Positions 21,077 to 27,615 of a stretch of DNA of 32,218 nt are shown here, piece by piece (within the stretch, counting starts at the first letter, position 1; each line of letters starts with the position of its first letter). Below the pieces are notes generated by a model. The model had not been told where the DNA came from and ran no database searches. It saw only the letters and a program-made list of their open reading frames with translations. The DNA is taken from assembly GCA_938074525.1 (NCBI GenBank), contig CALJEX010000003.1:1-32218 (forward strand), in the 5' to 3' direction. The translations under genes were made by a program, and so were the position numbers. The DNA is from an uncultured Gammaproteobacteria bacterium (lineage in GTDB: Bacteria; Pseudomonadota; Gammaproteobacteria; UBA4575).

Positions 21077-21679
21077 ATGAATCTTCCATTATTTCCGTTA
21101 AATTCAGTTATTTTCCCAGGCGGTGTATTGCCACTGCGAATTTTTGAGTCACGTTATTTGGATATGGTGAAAGAATGCTCACGCAATCAGAGCGAGTTTG
21201 TTATTTGCTTGATTAGAGATGGCAGTGAAGTTGGGAATGCGGCAAAACATCAAGATGTGGGGACATCATGTCGTATTATTGATTGGGAAACATTACCAGA
21301 TGGTCTATTAGGCGTGACAGTTCAAGGACAATCAAGAGTGCGTATAAAGACCACACAAGTGCAGTCTAATCAGCTAATCATTGCAGATGTGGAATACTTG
21401 ATAGAAGATAATGATGAAGAATTGCCTGATAAATTTGATCAGTGGGCGAATTTGATTTCGGAGATTATAAAACAACTGGGCGAACCGTTCAGTTTGCAAA
21501 GCCAACATTTGCAAAGTGCACACTGGGTTGCGGCAAGGCTGACAGAATATTTGCCATTTGAATTAAAGCAAAAACAACATATTCTTGAGATTGATCATCC
21601 CTTGGTGCGTTTAGAAAATCTACGAGATGTATTGAAGGATATCGAATACTACTATTCGCAAGGAAATTTTAATAACTAG
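21077..21679 (+). CDS. LON substrate-binding-domain protein
   Basis: This 200-residue protein consists of the N-terminal (substrate-binding) LON domain alone, without ATPase or protease parts. The family signature is seen in LPLFPLNSVIFPGGVLPLRIFE and ESRYLDMV, followed by the beta-sheet region and a helical end (LTEYLPFELKQKQHILE). Such proteins are widespread in proteobacteria and their exact role is not settled. It begins 2 nt after the kinase stop and ends 8 nt before thioredoxin, so the three are likely one transcript. Confidence 0.88.
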   Translation: MNLPLFPLNSVIFPGGVLPLRIFESRYLDMVKECSRNQSEFVICLIRDGSEVGNAAKHQDVGTSCRIIDWETLPDGLLGVTVQGQSRVRIKTTQVQSNQLIIADVEYLIEDNDEELPDKFDQWANLISEIIKQLGEPFSLQSQHLQSAHWVAARLTEYLPFELKQKQHILEIDHPLVRLENLRDVLKDIEYYYSQGNFNN

Positions 21680-21687
21680 GAGATACT

Positions 21688-22062
21688 ATGGCCACGCTGG
21701 AACTTAATTCTGATAATTTTAACGATACAATCCAAGGAAATAATATTGTCATTATTGATTTCTGGGCAGAGTGGTGTGGACCATGTAAATCTTTTGCGCC
21801 TACCTTTGAAATGGCGTCTGAGAATCATACCGATGTGGTATTTGCAAAAGTAAATACTGAAGAGCAAACACAACTAGGTCAGGCATGCCAAATTAGATCT
21901 ATCCCAACATTGATGATCTTTAGAGAGCAAATTTTATTATTCAACCAGGCAGGTGCATTGGCGCCAGCGCAATTGGAAGATATTATCGAGAAAGTTCAAG
22001 AGCTCGATATGGATCAAGTGCGTGCATCAATGGATGAAGAAGAGAAAAAAGAAAGCGAATAG
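21688..22062 (+). CDS. thioredoxin family protein
   Basis: This 124-residue protein has the thioredoxin fold with active site WCGPCK (Cys30 and Cys33), the cis-proline in SIPTL and VVFAKVNTEE. The acidic tail (MDEEEKKESE) is longer than in TrxA of E. coli. It would reduce protein disulfides in the cytosol. There is no signal peptide. AGGAG is found a few bases before the ATG. Its position between a LON-domain gene and an ABC transporter gives no more specific hint. Confidence 0.92.
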   Translation: MATLELNSDNFNDTIQGNNIVIIDFWAEWCGPCKSFAPTFEMASENHTDVVFAKVNTEEQTQLGQACQIRSIPTLMIFREQILLFNQAGALAPAQLEDIIEKVQELDMDQVRASMDEEEKKESE

Positions 22063-22098
22063 GATCTTAGTTAATCCTGAATAAAAATTATAAATACA

Positions 22099-23883
22099 AT
22101 GCCAGCAACATATACATTTAAATATATTGTTCAGTTGGCGCTGCAGAATCGACGCACTTTAGTTGTCGCTAATATTATTGCAATATTTGCGGTGCTTGCT
22201 AGTGTGCCAATTCCATTATTGATTCCACTGCTAGTTGATGAAGTATTGCTTGATCAGCCAGGTAAAGTAGTTGCCGCATTTGACTGGTTGTCATCAAGTT
22301 CAGATCATAGCCCGCTATTTTATATTGCAGGGATCTTGATTGTCACAGTCATACTTAGAATCACCTCAGTATTACTTAATTTATGGCAAACCAAAAAATT
22401 TGTCGGTATCTCTAAAGGTATTGTCTATAAGATTCGCTCGCAATTACTACATAGGCTGCAATCTATCGCCATGTCGGAATATGAGACAGTTGGGAGTGGT
22501 ACGGTTTCATCGTTATTTATTACTGATCTGAATACTGTTGATACCTTTACTGGTGAAACTGTTAGTAAAGCTATTGTTTCGGTATTAACCATTATTGGCG
22601 TGGCTGCGATTCTTCTCTGGCTGCACTGGCAATTAGCGCTATTTATACTCTTAATGAATCCTGTAGTGATTTATTTCACTATGGCGATGGGCAAGCGTGT
22701 AAAGCATTTAAAGAAGAATGAAAACAAAGCATTTGAGATATTTCAGCAAGCATTGACTGAAACGCTAGATGGTATTCAGCAAATTAGAGCAAGTAACCGC
22801 GAGAAGTTTTACTTATCGCGTGTCGACAAGTTGGCTGCAAATGTACGTGATCATTCTGCATCTTATTCATGGAAAAGTGATGCAGCCAGTCGCCTGTCGT
22901 TTGTTATATTTTTAGTTGGGTTTGATGTTTTTCGTGCTGTCGGAATGGCGATGGTATTATTTGCTGGATTGTCGATTGGTGAAATGATCGCGGTATTTGG
23001 TTATCTCTGGCTCATGATGGGGCCAGTACAAGACGTGTTAAATATTCAGTATTCATACTTTAGTGCTAAGGCAGCATTAGGGCGTATTAATGAACTGATG
23101 TACTTACCAAACGAGCCTGTTTACAAGCATGAGCAAAACCCATTCCTTCATCAAAAGGGCATGACTGTAGATATAGAAGGCATTAAGTTTGCGTACGGAG
23201 ATGGTCCGTATGTGCTTAACGGTGTCAACTTATCTATTGCGGCTGGTGAAAAAGTAGCGTTGGTTGGTGCTAGTGGAGGAGGTAAATCTACACTTGTCCA
23301 AGTGTTGCTAGGATTATATCCGCCACTATTTGGCGAGATTAAATTCAATGGTGTATCGATGCAGAAAATAGGCATGGAGGTTGTGCGTGAACATGTTTCT
23401 TGTGTGTTGCAGCACCCTGCATTATTTAATGATTCATTACGCATGAATTTAACCTTAGGCAGAGACGTACCAGATGAGCAACTTTGGCAAGTGTTAGAAG
23501 TGGCACAGATACGCGATATCGTTGAGCAAATGCCGCGTGGTTTGGATACTATCTTAGGTATGGATGGCATTAGATTGTCTGGTGGTCAACGCCAACGCAT
23601 CGCCATTGCGCGTATGGCGCTGACCAACCCTAGCGTAGTTATACTTGATGAGGCCACATCAGCATTAGATGCAGATACCGAATCACGCGTACATGATTCT
23701 TTGCAGTCATTTTTACGTAATAGAACTACCATTATTGTGGCGCATCGACTCAGTGCTGTGAAGCAGGCGGATAGAGTATTTGTGTTTGATGATGGCAAGA
23801 TCAGTGAACACGGTAGCCATGAAGAGTTGCTGGGATCTAATGGTTTGTATACTAAACTATACGGCCGCCAGCAAACTGGATAA
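22099..23883 (+). CDS. ABC transporter, fused permease and ATPase (type IV exporter-like half-transporter)
   Basis: This 594-residue protein has an N-terminal six-helix membrane domain (about residues 1-310) and a C-terminal ATPase. The ATPase shows Walker A GASGGGKST, Q-loop in VLQHPALF, signature LSGGQRQR, Walker B VVILDEATSALD and the H-loop IVAHRLS. It likely works as a homodimeric exporter of the ABCB/MsbA group. The substrate is unknown; lipid, peptide or drug export are all possible. No ribosome-binding site stands out. It closes the kinase-LON-thioredoxin gene set. Confidence 0.92.
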   Translation: MPATYTFKYIVQLALQNRRTLVVANIIAIFAVLASVPIPLLIPLLVDEVLLDQPGKVVAAFDWLSSSSDHSPLFYIAGILIVTVILRITSVLLNLWQTKKFVGISKGIVYKIRSQLLHRLQSIAMSEYETVGSGTVSSLFITDLNTVDTFTGETVSKAIVSVLTIIGVAAILLWLHWQLALFILLMNPVVIYFTMAMGKRVKHLKKNENKAFEIFQQALTETLDGIQQIRASNREKFYLSRVDKLAANVRDHSASYSWKSDAASRLSFVIFLVGFDVFRAVGMAMVLFAGLSIGEMIAVFGYLWLMMGPVQDVLNIQYSYFSAKAALGRINELMYLPNEPVYKHEQNPFLHQKGMTVDIEGIKFAYGDGPYVLNGVNLSIAAGEKVALVGASGGGKSTLVQVLLGLYPPLFGEIKFNGVSMQKIGMEVVREHVSCVLQHPALFNDSLRMNLTLGRDVPDEQLWQVLEVAQIRDIVEQMPRGLDTILGMDGIRLSGGQRQRIAIARMALTNPSVVILDEATSALDADTESRVHDSLQSFLRNRTTIIVAHRLSAVKQADRVFVFDDGKISEHGSHEELLGSNGLYTKLYGRQQTG

Positions 23884-23900
23884 CTTTGTCAGCCAGCACA

Positions 23901-23929
23901 TTCGATATGGCTGAGTTGCTGTATATAAT
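23901..23929 (+). promoter_or_regulatory. candidate promoter for the DyP peroxidase
   Basis: A perfect TATAAT (23924-23929) has TTCGAT (23901-23906) exactly 17 nt upstream. The -10 is strong and the -35 weak. A start near 23936 would give a leader of about 25 nt before the ATG at 23961. Confidence 0.35.
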
Positions 23930-23960
23930 GCTATTGCTAATATTTTATTGAGTTTAATTT

Positions 23961-24841
23961 ATGCACACAGGTCAACCCGCCATATTTCTAGATATTCCCG
24001 CACGCTCACGTTACTTAACGTTCGTGATTAAGGATGCTGATGAATTGAAAAATGTGCTGATATCTTTGTCTCATATGGTTGACGGCAAAAATGTCGTCAT
24101 GGGAATAGGTATTAAAGTTGCGACAACGATGCATAAAGAAGTCCCAGGATTACATTTGTTTCCTGATTTGAATAAAGCAGCAGTGCCTATGTCAGCAACT
24201 CCTGGTGATTTATGGTTTGGTTGCGTGGTGATAATTTAGGAGAATTGCTGCATCGTGGTCGAGCGATTGAAGTAATTGCCCAGCCAGCCTTTGAATTGAT
24301 CCACGTAGTTGATGGATTTAAGTATGGCGATGGCATGGATCTGACCGGCTACCAAGATGGTACAGAAAATCCTAAGGATGAATTAGCCCAACAAGCCGCG
24401 TTGATGTCGGGTGAAAGTAATAAAATGGATGGCTCAAGTTTTGTCGCTGTACAGCAATGGCAACATGACCTTAGTCACTTTGAAAATTTATCCGCTCAAC
24501 AACAAGACCATACTATTGGTAGAACCAAAGCAACGGATGAAGAAATTGCAGATGCACCTACAAGTGCGCATGTAAAAAGAGTTGAGCAAGATGATTTCGA
24601 CCCACCAGCCTATGTGGTGAGACGATCAACACCATGGATAGAGAATCAGCAAGCGGGACTTATGTTTGTCTCATTTAGTCATTCTTTTGATGCATTTGAA
24701 ATGCAATTAAGAAGAATGGTGGGATTGGATGATGGCGTCACAGATGCACTATTTACATTTTCAAAGCCAGCGACTGGAAATTACTATTGGTGTCCGCCGA
24801 TTGGTAAAGAGGGTTTAAACTTAGCTCAATTAATGAGCTAA
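23961..24841 (+). pseudogene. DyP-type (YfeX-like) heme peroxidase, single-base frameshift
   Basis: DyP peroxidases use heme and H2O2 to oxidise various substrates. The 5' part (23961-24239) gives the N-terminal domain, ending in PGDLWFG before reading into a stop. The 3' part (from about 24212) continues in the next frame with WLRGDNLGELLHRG. Together they make a normal DyP of about 293 residues. The break is at TTT (24216-24218): one more T would restore LWFWLRGD. The heme and catalytic residues are intact: distal Asp in GYQDGTENP, proximal His in TSAHVKRV and distal Arg in YVVRRSTPW. So this is a very recent mutation, a sequencing or assembly error in a T-run, or slippage. hemP and a Fur box follow. 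Confidence 0.85.
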
Positions 24842-24883
24842 TTTCTAGGTATTCAAATAGAGCAATAAGAGTAAAGTTAGGGC

Positions 24884-24912
24884 TTGCAATTACGAATGAG
24901 AACCATTATCAT
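24884..24912 (+). promoter_or_regulatory. hemP promoter
   Basis: TTGCAA (24884-24889) and TATCAT (24907-24912) are separated by 17 nt; they match the sigma-70 consensus at 4/6 and 5/6. The Fur box covers the spacer and -10. The expected start is near 24919, giving a leader of about 34 nt before the hemP ATG. Confidence 0.6.
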
Positions 24913-24913
24913 T
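24895..24913 (+). promoter_or_regulatory. Fur box over the hemP promoter
   Basis: The 19 bp AATGAGAACCATTATCATT contains TGAGAAC-C-ATTATCA (24897-24911), a close match to the 7-1-7 Fur site TGATAAT-N-ATTATCA (the right half is perfect, the left differs at two bases). It overlaps the -10, so iron-loaded Fur would block transcription of hemP. HemP genes are commonly Fur-repressed. Confidence 0.75.
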
Positions 24914-24952
24914 TGTGTATTGGTAATCAATGACTCATATAGGAGCGCTAAC

Positions 24953-25117
24953 ATGACGAATCAGCTTTCTCTTAAATCTAATCAGCAGGGCCAGCAAAAT
25001 CCTGCAGTGTCTCTCACTAGCCTGTTAAAAGGTAAGCGTTATACATGGATAAGTCATGCTGGTGAGACATATTTGTTACAACTGACGAAGTCTAATAAGT
25101 TGTTGTTAACCAAGTAA
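24953..25117 (+). CDS. hemP: hemin uptake protein HemP
   Basis: HemP-family proteins are small (50-80 residues) and are encoded with or near heme-uptake genes; in some species HemP activates heme-receptor expression. This one has 54 residues. It shows the family core SLLKGKRYTWISHAGETYLL followed by LTKSNKLLLTK. AGGAG (24941-24945) lies 7 nt before the ATG at 24953; a longer reading from 24884 would start inside the promoter and is not used. The gene stands alone under a Fur-box promoter. No heme receptor or TonB gene is in the window; the upstream DyP gene is heme-related. Confidence 0.88.
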   Translation: MTNQLSLKSNQQGQQNPAVSLTSLLKGKRYTWISHAGETYLLQLTKSNKLLLTK

Positions 25118-25374
25118 TCTGTAAATTTACAATCTAAAAGCTCCTGTAATTTTAAGTGGCCTTGACTCCGCTACTTAAAACTGAGGTACTCAAGCCAGGG
25201 CCTAACACTTAAGCGGCAAAGTAATATATAAGTGTGTGACCTCCTCATAAGGCCGGTAGCCAGAGTATTTTTTAAATTTATGCAATCAAGTTAATCTCAA
25301 TTTCGTCTTAGGGGTGAGAGCAAGCAAAGCTATCTATTGTTTGTGACAATACTAATCATCCTGGAGTACAGAAA
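25118..25374 (+). other. intergenic leader upstream of bufA with inverted repeats
   Basis: This 257 bp gap has no convincing gene. It contains a hairpin (TTTTAAGTGGC at 25150-25160 and GCTACTTAAAA at 25170-25180, 10 of 11 paired) and a weaker repeat (ACACTTA at 25205-25211 and TAAGTGT at 25229-25235). The first could end hemP transcription, though it lacks a separate T-run. GCAAT (25282-25286) and CGTC (25304-25307), 17 nt apart, faintly resemble an ECF-sigma promoter; this is weak. CTGGAG before 25375 is the likely ribosome-binding site of bufA. Confidence 0.45.
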
Positions 25375-25659
25375 ATGAGTAAAAAAATCGTTGTTGATTC
25401 AGCAATCGCTACAATTCTTTCAGTCGGCTTATTTACTGCGACAGCAGCACAAGCAGTGCCTGATCAACCTAAAGAGTGGGAAAAATGTGCAGGTATTGCC
25501 AAAGCCGGTAAGAATGACTGTGGCTCATTAGATGGTAAACATGGTTGTGCAGGTCAAGCGACTATTGATAATGATGATAATGAGTGGGTTTATGTCCCAG
25601 GTGGTACTTGTGCAAAAATCACAGGTGGTACTGTTGCAAAAGTAAAACCTGCAAAGTAA
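25375..25659 (+). CDS. bufA1: DUF2282 bufferin-like metal-stress peptide precursor
   Basis: This 94-residue protein has a Sec signal peptide (cleavage likely after TAAQA, residue 27). The mature part has four cysteines (38, 49, 58, 79) in the typical DUF2282 pattern EKCAGIAKAGKNDC, HGCAGQA and EWVYVPGGTC. DUF2282 proteins (BufA1) are ribosomally made peptides whose cysteines are modified by a DUF692 (MNIO) enzyme and which are linked to copper resistance. The standard next gene, the DUF692 enzyme, is missing. DUF2063, ECF sigma and anti-sigma genes do follow. Whether the peptide is modified by an enzyme encoded elsewhere cannot be told here. Confidence 0.9.
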   Translation: MSKKIVVDSAIATILSVGLFTATAAQAVPDQPKEWEKCAGIAKAGKNDCGSLDGKHGCAGQATIDNDDNEWVYVPGGTCAKITGGTVAKVKPAK

Positions 25660-25680
25660 TTAACAGTAAGTCGTTTCACG

Positions 25681-25756
25681 TTAGCATGCGTAGCTCAAGC
25701 ATTATGACTCGTCTTTTTTTCTCTCAAGGAGTTTGGAGAAGAGCTGCGTATGCTAA
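25681..25756 (+). promoter_or_regulatory. 16 bp stem in the bufA-bufC gap
   Basis: TTAGCATGCGTAGCTC (25681-25696) pairs along its whole length with GAGCTGCGTATGCTAA (25741-25756); 14 pairs are Watson-Crick and two are G-U, which favours an RNA role. A second stem, TTCTCT (25719-25724) with GGAGAA (25735-25740), stacks directly on its 3' arm. The apical loop holds AAGGAG (25726-25731). No coding remnant of DUF692 is recognisable here. Confidence 0.65.
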
Positions 25757-25779
25757 ATGTATTAATACATGTTAGCTAA
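25750..25779 (+). CDS. possible 9-codon upstream ORF overlapping bufC
   Basis: ATG at 25750 encodes nine codons (MLNVLIHVS) and stops at 25777-25779, past the bufC ATG at 25769. GGAG (25735-25738) lies about 11 nt upstream. bufC itself has no Shine-Dalgarno, so this short frame could deliver ribosomes to it by termination-reinitiation. Its ATG lies in the 3' arm of the stem. Being so short, it may also be chance. Confidence 0.3.
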   Translation: MLNVLIHVS

Positions 25780-26524
25780 TTTACAAAAAGAATTTTGGGC
25801 GGCATTAGTTGATTCTGATAATGCAGTGCTCGCGTCAATATGTGATGAAGGCAATTTAAAGCCTTCGGAGAGAATAGATATTTATCGTACCAATGTAAGG
25901 TCATTACATGTGTCGGTATTAATGAGTGTGTATCCGGTATGTGAAAAAATATTGGGTAGTGATTATTTTAAACAAATCGCAAAAAAGTATGTCAGACAAA
26001 ATCCTTCGAAAAGTGTTGATCTCAATGAATATGGGGGTCAGTTTGCAAATTTTCTTCAAAGCTTAATTGAGCAAAGACCAGAGTTAGCAGATTTTCAATA
26101 TCTTGCTGATTTAGCCCAATTGGAGTGGCAAATTCAAGAAGTTTATTTTTCTGCGGATAATGTAAAATTAGACATGGCTGAATTTCAAAATGCATGTGTC
26201 ACGCAAGCAGGAGAGATGAGTTTCTCATTGCAGGAGAGTGTGTCTATATTGGATTCTGAATATCCTATCGCTGAATTATGGGAGATGCATCAAAGTGATG
26301 ATGCTGAGTATAAGGCGATAGTCGCTGACGGGCATGAATACTTATGTATATTCAGAGATGGATATCAAGTGTCGCTAAGAAAAATAAATGCCGACTTGTT
26401 TAGTTTGATCGCTGCAATAAGAGACGGAAAAACATTGGCTGAGATAACAGAACTATTTGTTGAAGGCCTTCGATTAAATGCAGCGCTAGAAGAGTTAATT
26501 AAAAATGAATGGCTTAAGTATTGA
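25769..26524 (+). CDS. bufC: DUF2063 (HvfC/BufC-type) protein
   Basis: This 251-residue protein has the HvfC/BufC N-terminal domain: MLANLQKEFWAALVDSD, then RIDIYRTNVRSLHVSVL, YPVCEKILGSDYF and ADLAQLEW. In bufferin systems it is the partner of the DUF692 enzyme that presents the precursor peptide for modification; some databases call the region a DNA-binding domain. The C-terminal part ends in a winged-helix-like stretch (ITELFVEGLRLNAALEEL). The start is fixed, since a stop (25763-25765) lies in frame just upstream. There is no Shine-Dalgarno. The partner enzyme is absent locally, leaving an incomplete pathway. Confidence 0.82.
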   Translation: MLANLQKEFWAALVDSDNAVLASICDEGNLKPSERIDIYRTNVRSLHVSVLMSVYPVCEKILGSDYFKQIAKKYVRQNPSKSVDLNEYGGQFANFLQSLIEQRPELADFQYLADLAQLEWQIQEVYFSADNVKLDMAEFQNACVTQAGEMSFSLQESVSILDSEYPIAELWEMHQSDDAEYKAIVADGHEYLCIFRDGYQVSLRKINADLFSLIAAIRDGKTLAEITELFVEGLRLNAALEELIKNEWLKY

Positions 26525-26526
26525 GT

Positions 26527-27009
26527 ATGTTTGACGAAAAGCAGCTAAATAGTTTGTATCGTTACTGCTTTTCACTAACGGGTGAGGAACATGAATCCTA
26601 TGACTTGCTGCAGTCAAGTATTGAGAAATTTCTAAAAGCAAACAGTAGTGAAGTTGATAATAAGATTGCTTATATTAAAAAAATAATTCGCAATCATTAT
26701 ATCGACGAATGCAGAAAGCATTCAAAGACCGATGAAGAACAATTTGATGAGACAGTTACCTACGTGGATATGAATACCAATTCATTGGAAAAAATTGTCG
26801 CATCTCAATATCAAGTTGAAGCTGTTTGGCAGCAGTTAACGGTTTTAGAACGTGAAATCATGTACTTTTGGGCAGTAGAAGGGTACACAACAGATGAGTT
26901 AGCAGAGTTTTTGGGGATGCCGCGAGGCACATTGCTTTCTAAAATTCATCGCTTAAGAAAGAGGCTTGAAGCGCAATTTGATGAGTCGAGCAGGGAATTA
27001 GCATCATGA
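26527..27009 (+). CDS. ECF-type RNA polymerase sigma factor
   Basis: This is a group 4 sigma factor of about 160 residues. Region 2 covers LYRYCFSLTGEEHESYDLLQ to IIRNHYIDECRK, and region 4 covers VWQQLTVLEREIMYFWAVEG with a helix-turn-helix TTDELAEFLGMPRGTLLSKIHRLRKRL. I chose ATG 26527, 2 nt after the bufC stop; an in-frame TTG at 26521 would add two residues. It overlaps the next gene by ATGA. ECF sigma factors paired with DUF2282/DUF692/DUF2063 genes are known, for example in Neisseria, where they drive a redox-stress regulon. It probably controls its own cluster. Confidence 0.88.
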   Translation: MFDEKQLNSLYRYCFSLTGEEHESYDLLQSSIEKFLKANSSEVDNKIAYIKKIIRNHYIDECRKHSKTDEEQFDETVTYVDMNTNSLEKIVASQYQVEAVWQQLTVLEREIMYFWAVEGYTTDELAEFLGMPRGTLLSKIHRLRKRLEAQFDESSRELAS

Positions 27010-27611
27010 AACAAGAGCTAAAAAATACAGTGAAAGATTATGTCGAATCAAAGCAACTTAGTAGTGAGCAGTTGCAAGATTTGACCAAAATGCTAAACAC
27101 TAAACACGAAAATAAACAGCGTGAAAGTTTATTTAATATGAGAGCAATCGCAGCAGTGTTGGTGTTGTCGCTTGCGTTGGGAATATTCTGGGGTGTTAGC
27201 ACAATTAATCATGCTGATGTGTCGCAATTGATCGCTGAAGAAGTTTCCTCTAATCATTTAAAGATGAAGCCAATGGAAGTATCTAGTACTTCGCTAAATG
27301 AAGTGCGTGCTTACTTTGGTAAATTGGATTTCTCGTTAAGCTCATCCCAGTTTGTTGCCAACAATAATTTACAACTCATTGGTGGGCGCTATTGCTCTAT
27401 TCAGGGAGAGACTGCTGCGCAACTGCGTATGCAGGATGAAGTAACAGGAAATATACACGTTGTCTATCAAGCGCCGTATAACAAAGACTTATTTCGTGAA
27501 CTGCCTAACTTGCAACAGGGACAAAAGCCTGTGCGCCACTTCGTGAACGGTATTGGTGTGGACGTATGGGTTGAAAAAGGTATTTTATTTGCCCACTCTT
27601 TTGATCAATAA
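27006..27611 (+). CDS. membrane anti-sigma-like protein
   Basis: This 201-residue protein starts at an ATGA overlap with the sigma gene, the standard layout for a sigma/anti-sigma pair. An N-terminal cytosolic segment (about residues 1-45) is followed by one membrane span (about 46-66, IAAVLVLSLALGIFWGV) and a C-terminal periplasmic domain. That domain has a single cysteine in GGRYCSIQG and the pattern GIGVDVWVEKG. The cytosolic part lacks the HxxxCxxC zinc motif of ZAS anti-sigmas. It is likely the anti-sigma factor that senses an envelope signal; function is inferred from context. Confidence 0.75.
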   Translation: MKQELKNTVKDYVESKQLSSEQLQDLTKMLNTKHENKQRESLFNMRAIAAVLVLSLALGIFWGVSTINHADVSQLIAEEVSSNHLKMKPMEVSSTSLNEVRAYFGKLDFSLSSSQFVANNNLQLIGGRYCSIQGETAAQLRMQDEVTGNIHVVYQAPYNKDLFRELPNLQQGQKPVRHFVNGIGVDVWVEKGILFAHSFDQ

Positions 27612-27615
27612 TAAC

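Noticed and set aside
22062-22080. AGGAT/ATCCT repeat after thioredoxin as a terminator
   Set aside because: Only a 5 bp stem with low GC and no T-run; too weak to call.
23151-23570. 139-codon minus-strand frame inside the ABC transporter
   Set aside because: Lies wholly antisense to the conserved ATPase domain; its composition (Ser/Cys-rich) is typical of a shadow frame and it has no family resemblance.
24884-24952. Longer hemP reading starting at 24884
   Set aside because: It would start within the -35 element and run through the Fur box; the ATG at 24953 has a proper AGGAG and gives the usual HemP length.
25584-25775. Frame overlapping the end of bufA, considered as a remnant of the missing DUF692 enzyme
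   Set aside because: Its translation (for example SQGVWRRAAYAKC) has no recognisable DUF692 motif, and it overlaps bufA out of frame.
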